A stretch of DNA of 64,000 nucleotides from JAKOQB01 sp036824465 (lineage in GTDB: Bacteria > Pseudomonadota > Gammaproteobacteria > Burkholderiales > Burkholderiaceae_F), in NCBI GenBank assembly GCA_036824465.1, contig DAITAC010000002.1, positions 1 to 64,000 of the forward strand, in the 5' to 3' direction. Of the stretch, positions 51,832-60,882 are shown piece by piece. The notes under the pieces are model-generated. The model did no database searches. It worked only from the letters and a program-made list of their open reading frames with translations, and had not been told where the DNA came from. The position numbers were made by a program, and so were the translations under genes. Numbering within the stretch: the first letter of the stretch is position 1; every line of letters starts with the position of its first letter.

Positions 51832-54591
51832 CTATGCCAGCTTGCCGTGGCACTGCTTGTACTTCTTGCCCGATCCGCATGGGCAAGGATCGTTGCGCCC
51901 GATCTTGTCGCCGAAGCGCTTGAACGGTTGCGGCTTGACCTCTTCCGGCGGCGGCAGGGTCAAAGTCTCGACATCGGCCGGTTCTTCCGCGACGGCAGCG
52001 GCAAAGTCGGCATGCTGCGCACGCGCCTGCTCAAGCCGCCGCTCGGTTTCTTCCTCAATCTTCTGTTCGGCGGCGGCGATCTCCTCTTGCGTCTGAATGC
52101 GCACGTTCATCAGGATCCTGACTACGTCAGCGCGCACCCGGTCGATCAGCGTGCCGAAGAGCTCAAACGCTTCGCGCTTGTATTCCTGCTTCGGGTTCTT
52201 CTGCGCATAACCGCGCAGGTGAATTCCCTGGCGCAGATGATCGAGCGCGGCCAGATGCTCACGCCAGTGCTGGTCCAAGACCTGCAGCATGATCGAACGC
52301 TCGAATCCCCCGAAGGCCTCTTCGCCGACCTGCGCAACCTTGACCGCGTACGCATCGTCGGTGGCCTTCAGAATCCGTTCGAGCAGATCCTCGTCGCTGA
52401 GATCCTCGGCCTCGAGCCATTGCTTCAATGGCAAATCGATCTGCCAGTCATCCGCGAGAGAGCGGGTCAGGCCATCGATGTTCCACTGCTCCTCGACCGA
52501 TTCGGACGGAACAAATTCGCGGAACAAGTCGGTGAAGTAGCCCCGGCGCAGCCCGGCGATCATTTCGCGCGTGTCCTGCGCCTCGAGAATCTCGTTGCGC
52601 AGCCGGTAGATTTCGCGGCGCTGATCGTTGGCGACATCGTCGTATTCGAGCAGTTGCTTGCGGATGTCGAAGTTGCGCGCCTCGACCTTGCGTTGCGCCG
52701 ACTCGATCGAGCGGGTCACCATGCCGGCCTCAATTGCCTCGCCCTCCGGCAGCTTCAGCCGATCCATGATCGCGCGCATGCGGTCGCCGGCGAAGATGCG
52801 CAGCAACTGGTCGTCCATCCCGAGGTAGAAGCGTGACTCTCCCGGGTCACCCTGACGGCCCGAACGGCCGCGCAGTTGATTGTCGATGCGACGCGATTCG
52901 TGCCGCTCCGACCCGATGATCTTCAAGCCCCCGGCGGCAACAACCCGATCGTGCAGTGATTGCCATTCGTCGCGCAGCTTGTCGATCCGGGGCTGTATTT
53001 CCTCAGGGGGAATCGCGGGATCCGCTTCGACGAACTGAACCTGCTTCTCGACATTGCCGCCCAACACGATGTCCGTTCCGCGTCCGGCCATATTGGTCGC
53101 GATTGTGATCACACCGGGCCGGCCCGCCTGCGCCACGATCTCCGCTTCCTTGGCGTGCTGCTTCGCGTTGAGAACCTGATGCGGCAGCTCTTCCTTCGTC
53201 AGAAGATGCGACAGGGCCTCGGAGTTTTCGATCGACGTGGTGCCAACCAGCACGGGTTGGCCACGGGCGTGGCAGTCCTTGATGTCGGCGAGGATCGCGG
53301 CGTACTTCTCGTTGACCGTCCGGTAAATCTTGTCCTGCTGGTCAATGCGGACCATCGGTCGATGCGTTGGAATAACCACTGTTTCCAGTCCGTAAATCTC
53401 CTGGAACTCGTATGCCTCCGTATCGGCGGTACCGGTCATGCCGGCGAGTTTGCCGTACATGCGGAAATAGTTCTGGAACGTGATCGATGCCAGCGTCTGG
53501 TTCTCCTGCTGGATCGCAACGTGTTCCTTCGCCTCGACCGCCTGGTGCAACCCCTCAGACCAGCGCCGTCCCGCCATCAGGCGGCCCGTGAACTCATCGA
53601 CGATGATGACCTCGTTGTTCTGCACCACGTAATGCTGGTCGCGATGGAACAGGTAGTTCGCGCGCAGCGCAGCGTTCAGGTGATGCATCAGGATGATGTT
53701 TTGCGGCGCGTACAGGCTTTCGCCTTCCGCAAGCAGGCCCATCTTCACAAGAATTCCCTCGACCTTTTCGTGCCCCTCCTCCGAAATGTGGATCTGGTGC
53801 GCCTTCTCATCGACCCAAAAATCGCCGCTGCCCTTCTCTTCAGTCTGTCGCGTCAGGAGCCGCGGCACTTCATCCATCCGCACGTACAGCTCGGTGTGAT
53901 CCTCGGCCGGTCCCGAGATGATCAACGGCGTGCGCGCCTCATCAATCAGGATCGAGTCGACCTCATCGACAATCGCGTATGCGAGACCGCGCTGGCGCTT
54001 GTCGGCGACCGCATACTCCATGTTGTCGCGCAGGTAGTCGAAGCCGAATTCGTTGTTGGTGCCGTAGGTAATGTCAGCGGCATACGCGGTGCGTTTGTCT
54101 TCGGTCGACTGCTGCGAAAGGATCACGCCGATGCTCATGCCGAGAAACCGATACACCTTGCCCATCCACTCCGCATCGCGACTGGCCAGGTAATCGTTGA
54201 CGGTGACAATGTGGACCCCCTTGCCCGACAACGCATTCAGGTATGCGGACAGCGTCGCGACAAGTGTCTTGCCTTCGCCAGTACGCATTTCGGCGATCTT
54301 GCCGGCATGAAGCACCATGCCGCCAACCAGCTGCACGTCGAAGTGGCGCATTCCCAGAGTGCGTCGCGCCGCCTCGCGCACAACGGCAAAGGCTTCCGGC
54401 AGCAACTGGTCGAGCGTTTCGCCATTGGCGAAGCGGCCGCGGAACTCCGGGGTCTTCGCCTGCAGCTGCGTGTCGTCCAGCGCACTGATTTGCGCCTCGA
54501 ACGAATTCACGCGTTCGACAATCCGCTGATACTGCTTGAGCAGGCGCTGGTTGCGGCTGCCAAATATTTTGGTGAGGATTCCGGAGATCAT
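51832..54591 (-). CDS. secA: Preprotein translocase ATPase SecA
   Basis: The 919-residue protein drives secretion through SecYEG. The Walker A MRTGEGKTLVATLSAYL (about residues 101-117), the DEVDSILIDEARTPLIISG motif (about 208-226), GRGTDIVLGG (about 505) and the carboxyl zinc-binding tail DPCPCGSGKKYKQCHGKLA are all present. The ATG at 54591 (MISGILTKIFGSRNQR) is the family start; an extension to 54648 is rejected. Confidence 0.97.
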   Translation of the reverse strand: MISGILTKIFGSRNQRLLKQYQRIVERVNSFEAQISALDDTQLQAKTPEFRGRFANGETLDQLLPEAFAVVREAARRTLGMRHFDVQLVGGMVLHAGKIAEMRTGEGKTLVATLSAYLNALSGKGVHIVTVNDYLASRDAEWMGKVYRFLGMSIGVILSQQSTEDKRTAYAADITYGTNNEFGFDYLRDNMEYAVADKRQRGLAYAIVDEVDSILIDEARTPLIISGPAEDHTELYVRMDEVPRLLTRQTEEKGSGDFWVDEKAHQIHISEEGHEKVEGILVKMGLLAEGESLYAPQNIILMHHLNAALRANYLFHRDQHYVVQNNEVIIVDEFTGRLMAGRRWSEGLHQAVEAKEHVAIQQENQTLASITFQNYFRMYGKLAGMTGTADTEAYEFQEIYGLETVVIPTHRPMVRIDQQDKIYRTVNEKYAAILADIKDCHARGQPVLVGTTSIENSEALSHLLTKEELPHQVLNAKQHAKEAEIVAQAGRPGVITIATNMAGRGTDIVLGGNVEKQVQFVEADPAIPPEEIQPRIDKLRDEWQSLHDRVVAAGGLKIIGSERHESRRIDNQLRGRSGRQGDPGESRFYLGMDDQLLRIFAGDRMRAIMDRLKLPEGEAIEAGMVTRSIESAQRKVEARNFDIRKQLLEYDDVANDQRREIYRLRNEILEAQDTREMIAGLRRGYFTDLFREFVPSESVEEQWNIDGLTRSLADDWQIDLPLKQWLEAEDLSDEDLLERILKATDDAYAVKVAQVGEEAFGGFERSIMLQVLDQHWREHLAALDHLRQGIHLRGYAQKNPKQEYKREAFELFGTLIDRVRADVVRILMNVRIQTQEEIAAAEQKIEEETERRLEQARAQHADFAAAVAEEPADVETLTLPPPEEVKPQPFKRFGDKIGRNDPCPCGSGKKYKQCHGKLA

Positions 54592-54695
54592 CAGAATGGG
54601 CGTGAAATAGCGATGCGCTTCGCCTTCTCGCCACGGCACGTCGGGCACGGCCGCGCCGCAGTCGGCGCGCCTGAACGCAAAGCAGTGGATTATGT

Positions 54696-54718
54696 CACGG
54701 GCCGATCATCAGCCCGTG
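54696..54718 (-). promoter_or_regulatory. Hairpin between the M23 peptidase gene and secA
   Basis: CACGGGC (54696-54702) pairs with GCCCGTG (54712-54718) around a 9-base loop. It lies 10 bases after the M23 stop. There is no T tail on either strand, so it may be a weak or Rho-assisted terminator or an mRNA stabiliser. A -10-like CATAAT follows on the minus strand and could serve secA. Confidence 0.35.
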
Positions 54719-54727
54719 CGGCAGAAC

Positions 54728-55735
54728 CTATCGGGTGGCGTTCGCTGCGGCTGCAAGACCGCGCACGTCGACCGATCGGCCGCTTGTCCTCACGGATGCC
54801 GCCAGCCCGCCAAAGGGCGAATCCTTCGCCTGGTTGGCCAGGAAGCGCGCCGGGTTCTGTGGGGCGCCATTGACGTGAACCTCAAAGTGCAGATGCGGAC
54901 CTGTCGAGCGGCCGGTGGTCCCGACCTCGCCCAGCTTCTGGCCCTTGCGAACGATGTCGCCCGGCTTGACGTTGAGACGACTTGCATGGGCATACAGCGT
55001 GCTAAGTTGATTTCCATGATCAACCGTAACCGTGTTACCGAACATCGCGTGGTACTCAGCACCGGAGACCACACCACCTGCGGCCGCGAAGATCGGCGTG
55101 CCAATGGGTGCCGCAAAATCGACCCCGGCATGCATCGCGAGCTGGCCAGTCAAGGGGTCGGCTCGCATGCCGTAACCCGAGCCGACGAAGCCCTCCGCAA
55201 CCGGGGTGTTCTCGGGCAGCAGCGTCCGGCGCACGCGGGCCGACATCAGTTCCGCCTCGATCACGTCCATGTAGTCAGCCCGATGCTCCACACCACGAGC
55301 GACGCGATCAAGCTCGGTCTTCAACTCGTCCATGGTGAGCGCGCGTCCGCCGGTCTCGGCGCCACCCCGCCCGGGAAGCTCCTTGAAATTGAACTCCTCG
55401 GGGCGGATCCCCGCCAGGCGCGACACGCGCTCGCCCAGCGCGTCCAGTCGCATCAGTTGCGCCTGCATTTCACCCAGCTTGCGTGCCATCGCCGTAACGT
55501 TGTCACGCACGAACTGCTCGTTGCGTGCAACCTCATCGCGCATCAGGCTCGCAGCGAAATCCTGAACAAACGGAACGCGGAATTCATTGGCCGCCTTGAA
55601 GGTTGCCACGTACAGACCTACCACCGAGAACAGGATCATCAGTATCGATGCCGCAACCGCGACTCCGAACATGCGCGGAGTCAGGGTCAGTGTTATTGCG
55701 CGCGCCAGGCGCCGATCGACGACAATAATCTGCAC
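54728..55735 (-). CDS. M23-family murein peptidase (membrane-anchored)
   Basis: The 335-residue protein has a membrane anchor (FGVAVAASILMILFSVVGLY, residues about 23-42), a coiled-coil-like region (about 60-150) and a carboxyl M23 domain (about 195-315). Zinc ligands appear in MHAGVDFAAP (H and D) and GPHLHFEVHVNG. It should cut peptide cross-links or, as in several division-site M23 proteins, regulate amidases. Start is a GTG at 55735. It diverges from the dciA-like gene. Confidence 0.92.
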   Translation of the reverse strand: MQIIVVDRRLARAITLTLTPRMFGVAVAASILMILFSVVGLYVATFKAANEFRVPFVQDFAASLMRDEVARNEQFVRDNVTAMARKLGEMQAQLMRLDALGERVSRLAGIRPEEFNFKELPGRGGAETGGRALTMDELKTELDRVARGVEHRADYMDVIEAELMSARVRRTLLPENTPVAEGFVGSGYGMRADPLTGQLAMHAGVDFAAPIGTPIFAAAGGVVSGAEYHAMFGNTVTVDHGNQLSTLYAHASRLNVKPGDIVRKGQKLGEVGTTGRSTGPHLHFEVHVNGAPQNPARFLANQAKDSPFGGLAASVRTSGRSVDVRGLAAAANATR

Positions 55736-55818
55736 TTATGAACCTCCGGCACATCGACGCACACGGCGCCTCGCTTCTGGCGCTGCCCTAGTGATGGCTT
55801 GATTCGAATCGGTCTCGG

Positions 55819-56310
55819 ATGCACTCCGGCAAAACCCTGTCTCAGGCACTGGCTGAAACGCCTGCAGCGGCACTGATTGCCCGCTGCGAACGCGCCGACC
55901 AGGCAGCCCACCTCATTGCTGCCGTCCTCGTCGAATCAGCCCCACTTTCCGGTCAAATCCCGCGCTTCACCTGCCAGATCAGGGAGCACGTACTTCTTGT
56001 TTTCGCCCCGTCCGTCGCTCAAGCGGCAAAAATCAGACAGGCCCTGCCGCGACTCCTTGTGATCCTTCAGGAACGAGGATTGAACCTTAGCGAAATCCGG
56101 GTCCGCGTTCAACCCGGCTCCTTGGCTGAGACTGATTCAGGGGGGGGATCGCCTTCCCGCCCAAGTGTGGCAGAAATCGCCGAGCATCGCTCAAACACTG
56201 CAGGCGCGCTTCAGTTTGCGGACAAGCTTGCACTTACTTTGAGACCATCCCCGTTACGCGATGCGGCCGATCGGCTCGCAAAACGGCTGCGCGCGCGGCG
56301 CCCTAAGTGA
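55819..56310 (+). CDS. DciA-like protein (DUF721)
   Basis: The 163-residue protein fits the DUF721 family: a conserved segment at about residues 50-105 (RFTCQIREHVLLVFAPSVAQAAKIRQALPRLL split by short loops) with a basic, disordered tail. DciA loads the replicative helicase DnaB in many bacteria without DnaC. This protein is weakly conserved at the amino end, so the family call is good but not certain. It is the only plus-strand gene between lpxC and secA and overlaps the short membrane gene by 8 bases at its stop. Confidence 0.75.
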   Translation: MHSGKTLSQALAETPAAALIARCERADQAAHLIAAVLVESAPLSGQIPRFTCQIREHVLLVFAPSVAQAAKIRQALPRLLVILQERGLNLSEIRVRVQPGSLAETDSGGGSPSRPSVAEIAEHRSNTAGALQFADKLALTLRPSPLRDAADRLAKRLRARRPK

Positions 56311-56479
56311 GCTGCTGGACCAGCAACACCGCGAAGAAGAGTACGGCCGCACCGAGGCCGATGACGAAGAGCCATCCGGCCCAACGCAGGTACTTCCGGT
56401 CGCCGCTGAAGAAGTACAAGCCGACGAATACGACGACGGCTGCGGCAAATATGGCCAGCAGGGCGCGAAAATAGGGCAC
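56303..56479 (-). CDS. Small two-segment membrane protein (58 residues)
   Basis: A frame of 58 codons begins with GTG (56479) and ends with TAG (56303). The product has two hydrophobic segments, LLAIFAAAVVVFVGLYFF (about residues 7-24) and GWLFVIGLGAAVLFFAVLL (about 35-53), joined by the basic SGDRKYLRWA turn. The segment layout with positive residues in the loop is what a real small inner membrane protein shows. Similar short proteins near lpxC exist, to my memory, in Burkholderiales. It lies 12 bases after lpxC and overlaps dciA by 8 bases. No clear ribosome site is seen; coupling to lpxC is possible. Function is unknown. Confidence 0.65.
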   Translation of the reverse strand: MPYFRALLAIFAAAVVVFVGLYFFSGDRKYLRWAGWLFVIGLGAAVLFFAVLLVQQLT

Positions 56480-56491
56480 CGTGCTGCGCGC

Positions 56492-57412
56492 TCACGCCAG
56501 GGCCGGCTGCAACAGCCCGGCTGGCGCGGCGGCGGCGCTATCAAACGTCACCATCTCGTACGCGGTCTCATCTGCCAGCAACGCGCGTACCAACTGGTTG
56601 TTCAGTGCATGCCCAGACTTGTGCGCGACATAGGCAGCAATCAGCGGCTTGCCGAGGACATACAAATCACCCATCGCGTCGAGGATCTTGTGTTTCGCAA
56701 ACTCGTCGCCGGATCGCAGTCCATCGGTGTTCAGCACGCGGTATTCGTCCATCACGATGGCATTCTGGAAGTTTCCGCCCAAACCGAGCCCGACGGCGCG
56801 CAGCGCCTCCACTTCGTTGACGAACCCGAACGTGCGCGCGCGCGCAACCGAGGACATGTAGGCTTCGCGGGCGAAGTCGACCTCGACATCCTGGTCGGTG
56901 GCATCGATCGCTGGGTGATTGAACTCGATCGAAAAGCGCAGCTTGAAGCCGTCAAAAGGTTCAAGTCGAGCCCACTTCGCATCGGTCCCCGCGCCGACAT
57001 GCACCCTGACCGGCTTGCGCACGCGAATGAACCGCTTGGGAGCGTTCAGTTCAACGATGCCCGCCGACTGCAGAAGGAAGACAAAACTTGCGGCGCTACC
57101 ATCCATGATCGGGATTTCCGCCGCATCCACGTCGATGCAGACATTGTCGATTCCCATCCCGGCCAGCGCACTCATCAGATGTTCGATGGTCGCCACACGC
57201 ACGCCGTCCTTGACCAGCGTGGATGCCATGCGGGTGTCGCCGACCGCTTCGGGGCTAACCGCGATGTCGACCACCGGATCAAGATCGATGCGCCGGAACA
57301 CGATTCCGGTGCCGGCTGTCGCTGGCCGCAGAACCAATTCGACCTTGGTGCCGCTGTGCATACCGATGCCGACCGTGCGCACCAGCGACTTGAGCGTTCG
57401 TTGTTTCAGCAT
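56492..57412 (-). CDS. lpxC: UDP-3-O-acyl-GlcNAc deacetylase
   Basis: The 306-residue zinc enzyme performs the committed step of lipid A synthesis. Zinc ligands appear in TIEHLMSAL (histidine about residue 78) and KHKILDAMGD (His and Asp about 240-244). The catalytic HKSGHALNN histidine is present near 268. Start MLKQRTLKSLVRTVGIG is the family start. It lies between dciA and DUF2189, both on the opposite strand. Confidence 0.97.
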   Translation of the reverse strand: MLKQRTLKSLVRTVGIGMHSGTKVELVLRPATAGTGIVFRRIDLDPVVDIAVSPEAVGDTRMASTLVKDGVRVATIEHLMSALAGMGIDNVCIDVDAAEIPIMDGSAASFVFLLQSAGIVELNAPKRFIRVRKPVRVHVGAGTDAKWARLEPFDGFKLRFSIEFNHPAIDATDQDVEVDFAREAYMSSVARARTFGFVNEVEALRAVGLGLGGNFQNAIVMDEYRVLNTDGLRSGDEFAKHKILDAMGDLYVLGKPLIAAYVAHKSGHALNNQLVRALLADETAYEMVTFDSAAAAPAGLLQPALA

Positions 57413-57509
57413 GATGGGATCATTTTAGACGCCAGCGGACCTTGCATATTCTTCATTCCGTTTGGCGGGAGAATTGTTGAACTGTCGTCGCTGATGAGAA
57501 GGGCCGCAA

Positions 57510-58289
57510 ATGATCAAACCCGCACCGCCGATGCCATCGGCTTCCCCATTTCCGCTGGTCATGACGGTCGCCACGACGGCGCCGCTGCGCTGGATCGCGA
57601 AAGGTGCGGGCGACCTGCGCGCGGCACCGGTGGCGAGCCTGTTCTACGGCGTTGCCTTCGCGACGATGGGCTGGATGATCTACTTCGTGTTCCAGAACGC
57701 GTATGAATACACCTCGGCACTGACGGCCGGGTTCCTGCTCCTGGGCCCCTTTCTTTGCACTGGTCTGTACGACATCAGCCGGCGCGTCGAGCGCGGCGAA
57801 AACACAGCGCTCGTCGCCACGCTGACCGCCTGGCGCGCCAATCTGGGCGCCTTCTCGCTGTTTGCTTTGATTCTGACGGTGATCATGCTGATCTGGGCGC
57901 GCGCATCGCTGGTGACCTTCGCTCTGTTCTTTTCCAGCGGCATGCCGACCTTGACTGGTTTCATGGCGCGCATTGTCAGCGTCGAGCATTGGGATTTCGT
58001 CCTGACCTGGCTTGCCATCGGCGCGATCTTTGCCGGGATCGTCTACGCAATCAGCGTTGTGTCCGTTCCAATGATGCTTGACCGCGGCACGGATACGGTG
58101 GTCGCCGCATTGACCAGCATTCGCGCACTCCTGGTCAACCCGGCTGCCTTGATGGTATGGGCGGCGTTGATTGCAATGTTGATCGGCGTGGGCTTTGCCA
58201 CACTGTTCATCGGCCTGGTTGTCACCGCACCGATCGTAGGTCACGCCACCTGGCACGCATATCGCGAGCTTGTGAGCCGTGATGGGTGA
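57510..58289 (+). CDS. DUF2189-family membrane protein
   Basis: The 259-residue protein has about six membrane segments and matches DUF2189: the RWIAKGAGDLRAAPVASLFYG amino motif, LLGPFLCTGLYDISRRVE, and a closing TAPIVGHATWHAYREL. The family has no known function. The gene lies on the plus strand between the minus-strand lpxC and ftsZ genes, where closely related genomes usually have little or nothing. Confidence 0.88.
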   Translation: MIKPAPPMPSASPFPLVMTVATTAPLRWIAKGAGDLRAAPVASLFYGVAFATMGWMIYFVFQNAYEYTSALTAGFLLLGPFLCTGLYDISRRVERGENTALVATLTAWRANLGAFSLFALILTVIMLIWARASLVTFALFFSSGMPTLTGFMARIVSVEHWDFVLTWLAIGAIFAGIVYAISVVSVPMMLDRGTDTVVAALTSIRALLVNPAALMVWAALIAMLIGVGFATLFIGLVVTAPIVGHATWHAYRELVSRDG

Positions 58290-58301
58290 CTCGTAATCCG
58301 A

Positions 58302-58337
58302 GATCCGTGATCCGTCGGTCACCACGGATCACAGATC
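58302..58337. repeat. 14-bp inverted repeat between DUF2189 and ftsZ
   Basis: GATCCGTGATCCGT (58302-58315) pairs with ACGGATCACAGATC (58324-58337) at 13 of 14 positions around an 8-base loop. The left arm also contains the direct repeat GATCCGT-GATCCGT. There is no T run. It lies between two convergent genes and may act as a bidirectional stop or be a copy of a dispersed repeat. Confidence 0.7.
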
Positions 58338-58357
58338 AAGATCAACGGATCGCCGAC

Positions 58358-59548
58358 TCAATCCGCCTGCTTGCGCAGGAACGCCGGAATATCGAAGCGA
58401 TCGTGCCCGGCATCCTCCATTGCAGAAACGCGCGCCTGCGCGCTTTCACGCGAGCGCCAGACGGCCGGTGTGTCAAAGTGGCTGTAATCCCCGCTCGATG
58501 CAACGCCGTTGCCGTGAGACACCTGCGGCATGATGACCGGTGCGTTGTCGGTGCCGGTCTTGACCACCGTAAATGGCGTTTGCTTCTTAGTGGCGGTGGT
58601 GCGGCCCAGTCCCGTTGCCACGACAGTGACACGCAGGTTATCGCCCATCGACTCGTCGCACACGGTACCGAAGATCACGGTCGCGTCCTCTGCCGCAAAG
58701 GCGCGGATCGTGTTCATCACCTCGCGGGTCTCTTTCATCTTCAACGAGTTGCTGGCAGTGATATTGACGAGTACGCCGCGCGCGCCGGACAGGTCAACCC
58801 CTTCGAGCAGCGGGCTGGCGACCGCCTGCTCTGCTGCCAGGCGCGCGCGATCAAGTCCTTCGGCCGTTGCGGTCCCCATCATCGCCTTGCCGTGCTCCCC
58901 CATCACGGTCTTCACATCCTCGAAATCGACGTTGACCAGACCCGGGATGTTGATGATCTCGGCGATGCCGGCGCAGGCGTTGTGCAGCACGTCGTCGGCC
59001 GAGCGGAAACACTCCTCAAAGCTCGCGTCCTCACCCAGCACCTCCTCCAGCTTGTTGTTGAGGATGACGATCAGTGAGTGCACGCGGTCTTCGAGCTCCG
59101 CCAGCCCCTGCTCGGCCACTTTCATCCTTCGTGGCCCTTCGAACTCGAACGGCTTCGATACGACCGCCACCGTAAGAATGCCGAGTTCCTTCGCAATTTC
59201 GGCCACCACCGGTGCCGCGCCGGTGCCGGTACCGCCGCCCATGCCCGCGGTGATAAACACCATGTGTGCACCTCTGAGTGCATCGGCAATCCGATCGCGC
59301 CCGTCGATCGCGGCTTGGCGACCTGCTTCCGGTTTGCTGCCGGCACCCAACCCCGTGCTGCCAAGCTGGATGATGCTCCTGGCCGATGCGCGGGCGAGCG
59401 CCTGATGGTCGGTATTGGCGCAAATGAACTCCACACCCTGAACACCGCGCCGGATCATGTGCTCCACCGCGTTGCCGCCGGCGCCACCGACCCCAACGAC
59501 CTTGATTACCGTGCCGTGTGTCTCTGTCTCAAGAATCTCAAAAGCCAT
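58358..59548 (-). CDS. ftsZ: Cell division GTPase FtsZ
   Basis: The 396-residue tubulin homologue forms the division ring. It has KVVGVGGAGGNAVEHM near residue 19, the tubulin signature GGGTGTGAAPVVAE (about 103-116) and the carboxyl membrane-tether-binding tail DIPAFLRKQAD. The ATG at 59548 follows GGAGG at good distance; a TTG at 59560 would lie over that site. Its position after ftsA is conserved. Confidence 0.98.
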   Translation of the reverse strand: MAFEILETETHGTVIKVVGVGGAGGNAVEHMIRRGVQGVEFICANTDHQALARASARSIIQLGSTGLGAGSKPEAGRQAAIDGRDRIADALRGAHMVFITAGMGGGTGTGAAPVVAEIAKELGILTVAVVSKPFEFEGPRRMKVAEQGLAELEDRVHSLIVILNNKLEEVLGEDASFEECFRSADDVLHNACAGIAEIINIPGLVNVDFEDVKTVMGEHGKAMMGTATAEGLDRARLAAEQAVASPLLEGVDLSGARGVLVNITASNSLKMKETREVMNTIRAFAAEDATVIFGTVCDESMGDNLRVTVVATGLGRTTATKKQTPFTVVKTGTDNAPVIMPQVSHGNGVASSGDYSHFDTPAVWRSRESAQARVSAMEDAGHDRFDIPAFLRKQAD

Positions 59549-59649
59549 GCTGCCCTCCAAGGTTGCTCAATGCACCGATACCGAAACGCGCAATGTCAAT
59601 GACGACATGAGTTCCACTTCAGATTCGTCTTTGACACTGCACGCTTCCC

Positions 59650-60882
59650 CTAAAAATTTCCAACGATCCATTCCTTCATCCGTTTCAGCGTCTGCTTGAA
59701 CGATCCGGTCTGTGCCGCCACCTTGCGGCCACGAATGCGCTGCAAATGCGCTTCGGTCAGCAATCCCATCACGGTGGCAAAACGCGGATTGCGAATCACG
59801 TCCGATAGCGATCCGTCATAGGTCGGCCACCCGATCCGCGCCGGCTTCAGGAAGACGTCTTCGGCCAACTCGCCGACGCCGGGTAACAGGCTGGTGCCGC
59901 CGGTCAGCACCACACCCGACGACAGCAGTTCCTCGTAACCCGAATCCCGAATCACCTGCTGCGTCAACGTGAAGAGTTCCTCCACGCGCGGCTCAATCAC
60001 TGCGGCCAGAGCCTGGCGCGACAGCAGCCGCGGTGCCCGGTCGCCGATGCCGGGGATCTCGATCCGATCGTTCGGATCAGCCAGAACCTCCTTCGCGACG
60101 CCGTAGCGCAGCTTGATGTCCTCCGCGTCCGGAATCGGCGTGCGCAATGCCATTGCGATGTCGTTACTGATCTGATCCCCTGCGATCGGGATCACGGCGG
60201 TGTGACGGATCGCGCCACCGGTAAAGATCGCGATGTCGCTGGTGCCGCCGCCAATGTCGACCAGCGCGACGCCGAGTTCCTTCTCGTCCGATGTCAGGAC
60301 CGACAAACTCGAAGCAAGCGGCTGCAGGATCAGGTCCTGCACCTCGAGGCCGCAGCGGCGTACGCACTTGATGATGTTCTGTGCGGCGCTGACGGCACCG
60401 GTGACGATGTGGACCTTGACTTCAAGCCGCACACCGCTCATGCCGATCGGCTCGCGGATATCTTCCTGCCCGTCAACGATGAACTCCTGCGTCAGCACGT
60501 GCAGCACCTGCTGATCGGTCGGGATGTTCACGGCGCGCGCAGTCTCGATCACCCGCGCCACGTCGCTCGCAGTGACCTCGCGGTCCTTGATTGCCACCAT
60601 GCCGCTGGAATTGAAGCTCTTGATGTGGCTGCCGGCGATTCCGGTGAATACATTGGCGATGCGGCAGGCGGCCATCAGTTCGGCTTCTTCCAGCGCACGA
60701 CGGATCGACTGCACGGTCGCTTCGATATTGACGACGACACCCTTGCGCAGACCTTCCGAGGTCGCCTGTCCGAGCCCGATCACTTGGAAGCGCCCGTCCG
60801 GCAAGACCTCGGCAACCGCGACCACGACCTTCGACGTGCCGATATCGAGTCCGACGATCAGGTCCTTGTTCTCGTTCTTCAT
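59650..60882 (-). CDS. ftsA: Cell division protein FtsA
   Basis: The 410-residue actin-like protein tethers FtsZ to the membrane. It has the amino IVGLDIGTSKVVVAVAE phosphate-1 motif, the SHS2 (1C) domain, VDIGGGTSDIAIF (about 205-217), and the carboxyl amphipathic helix FKQTLKRMKEWIVGNF. Its ATG overlaps the ftsQ stop. Confidence 0.97.
   Translation of the reverse strand: MKNENKDLIVGLDIGTSKVVVAVAEVLPDGRFQVIGLGQATSEGLRKGVVVNIEATVQSIRRALEEAELMAACRIANVFTGIAGSHIKSFNSSGMVAIKDREVTASDVARVIETARAVNIPTDQQVLHVLTQEFIVDGQEDIREPIGMSGVRLEVKVHIVTGAVSAAQNIIKCVRRCGLEVQDLILQPLASSLSVLTSDEKELGVALVDIGGGTSDIAIFTGGAIRHTAVIPIAGDQISNDIAMALRTPIPDAEDIKLRYGVAKEVLADPNDRIEIPGIGDRAPRLLSRQALAAVIEPRVEELFTLTQQVIRDSGYEELLSSGVVLTGGTSLLPGVGELAEDVFLKPARIGWPTYDGSLSDVIRNPRFATVMGLLTEAHLQRIRGRKVAAQTGSFKQTLKRMKEWIVGNF

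Noticed and set aside
52960..54873. Long plus-strand open frame of about 637 codons antisense to secA
   Set aside because: It is a GC-rich shadow of secA with no family motifs and many Arg/His/Gln runs typical of antisense translation.
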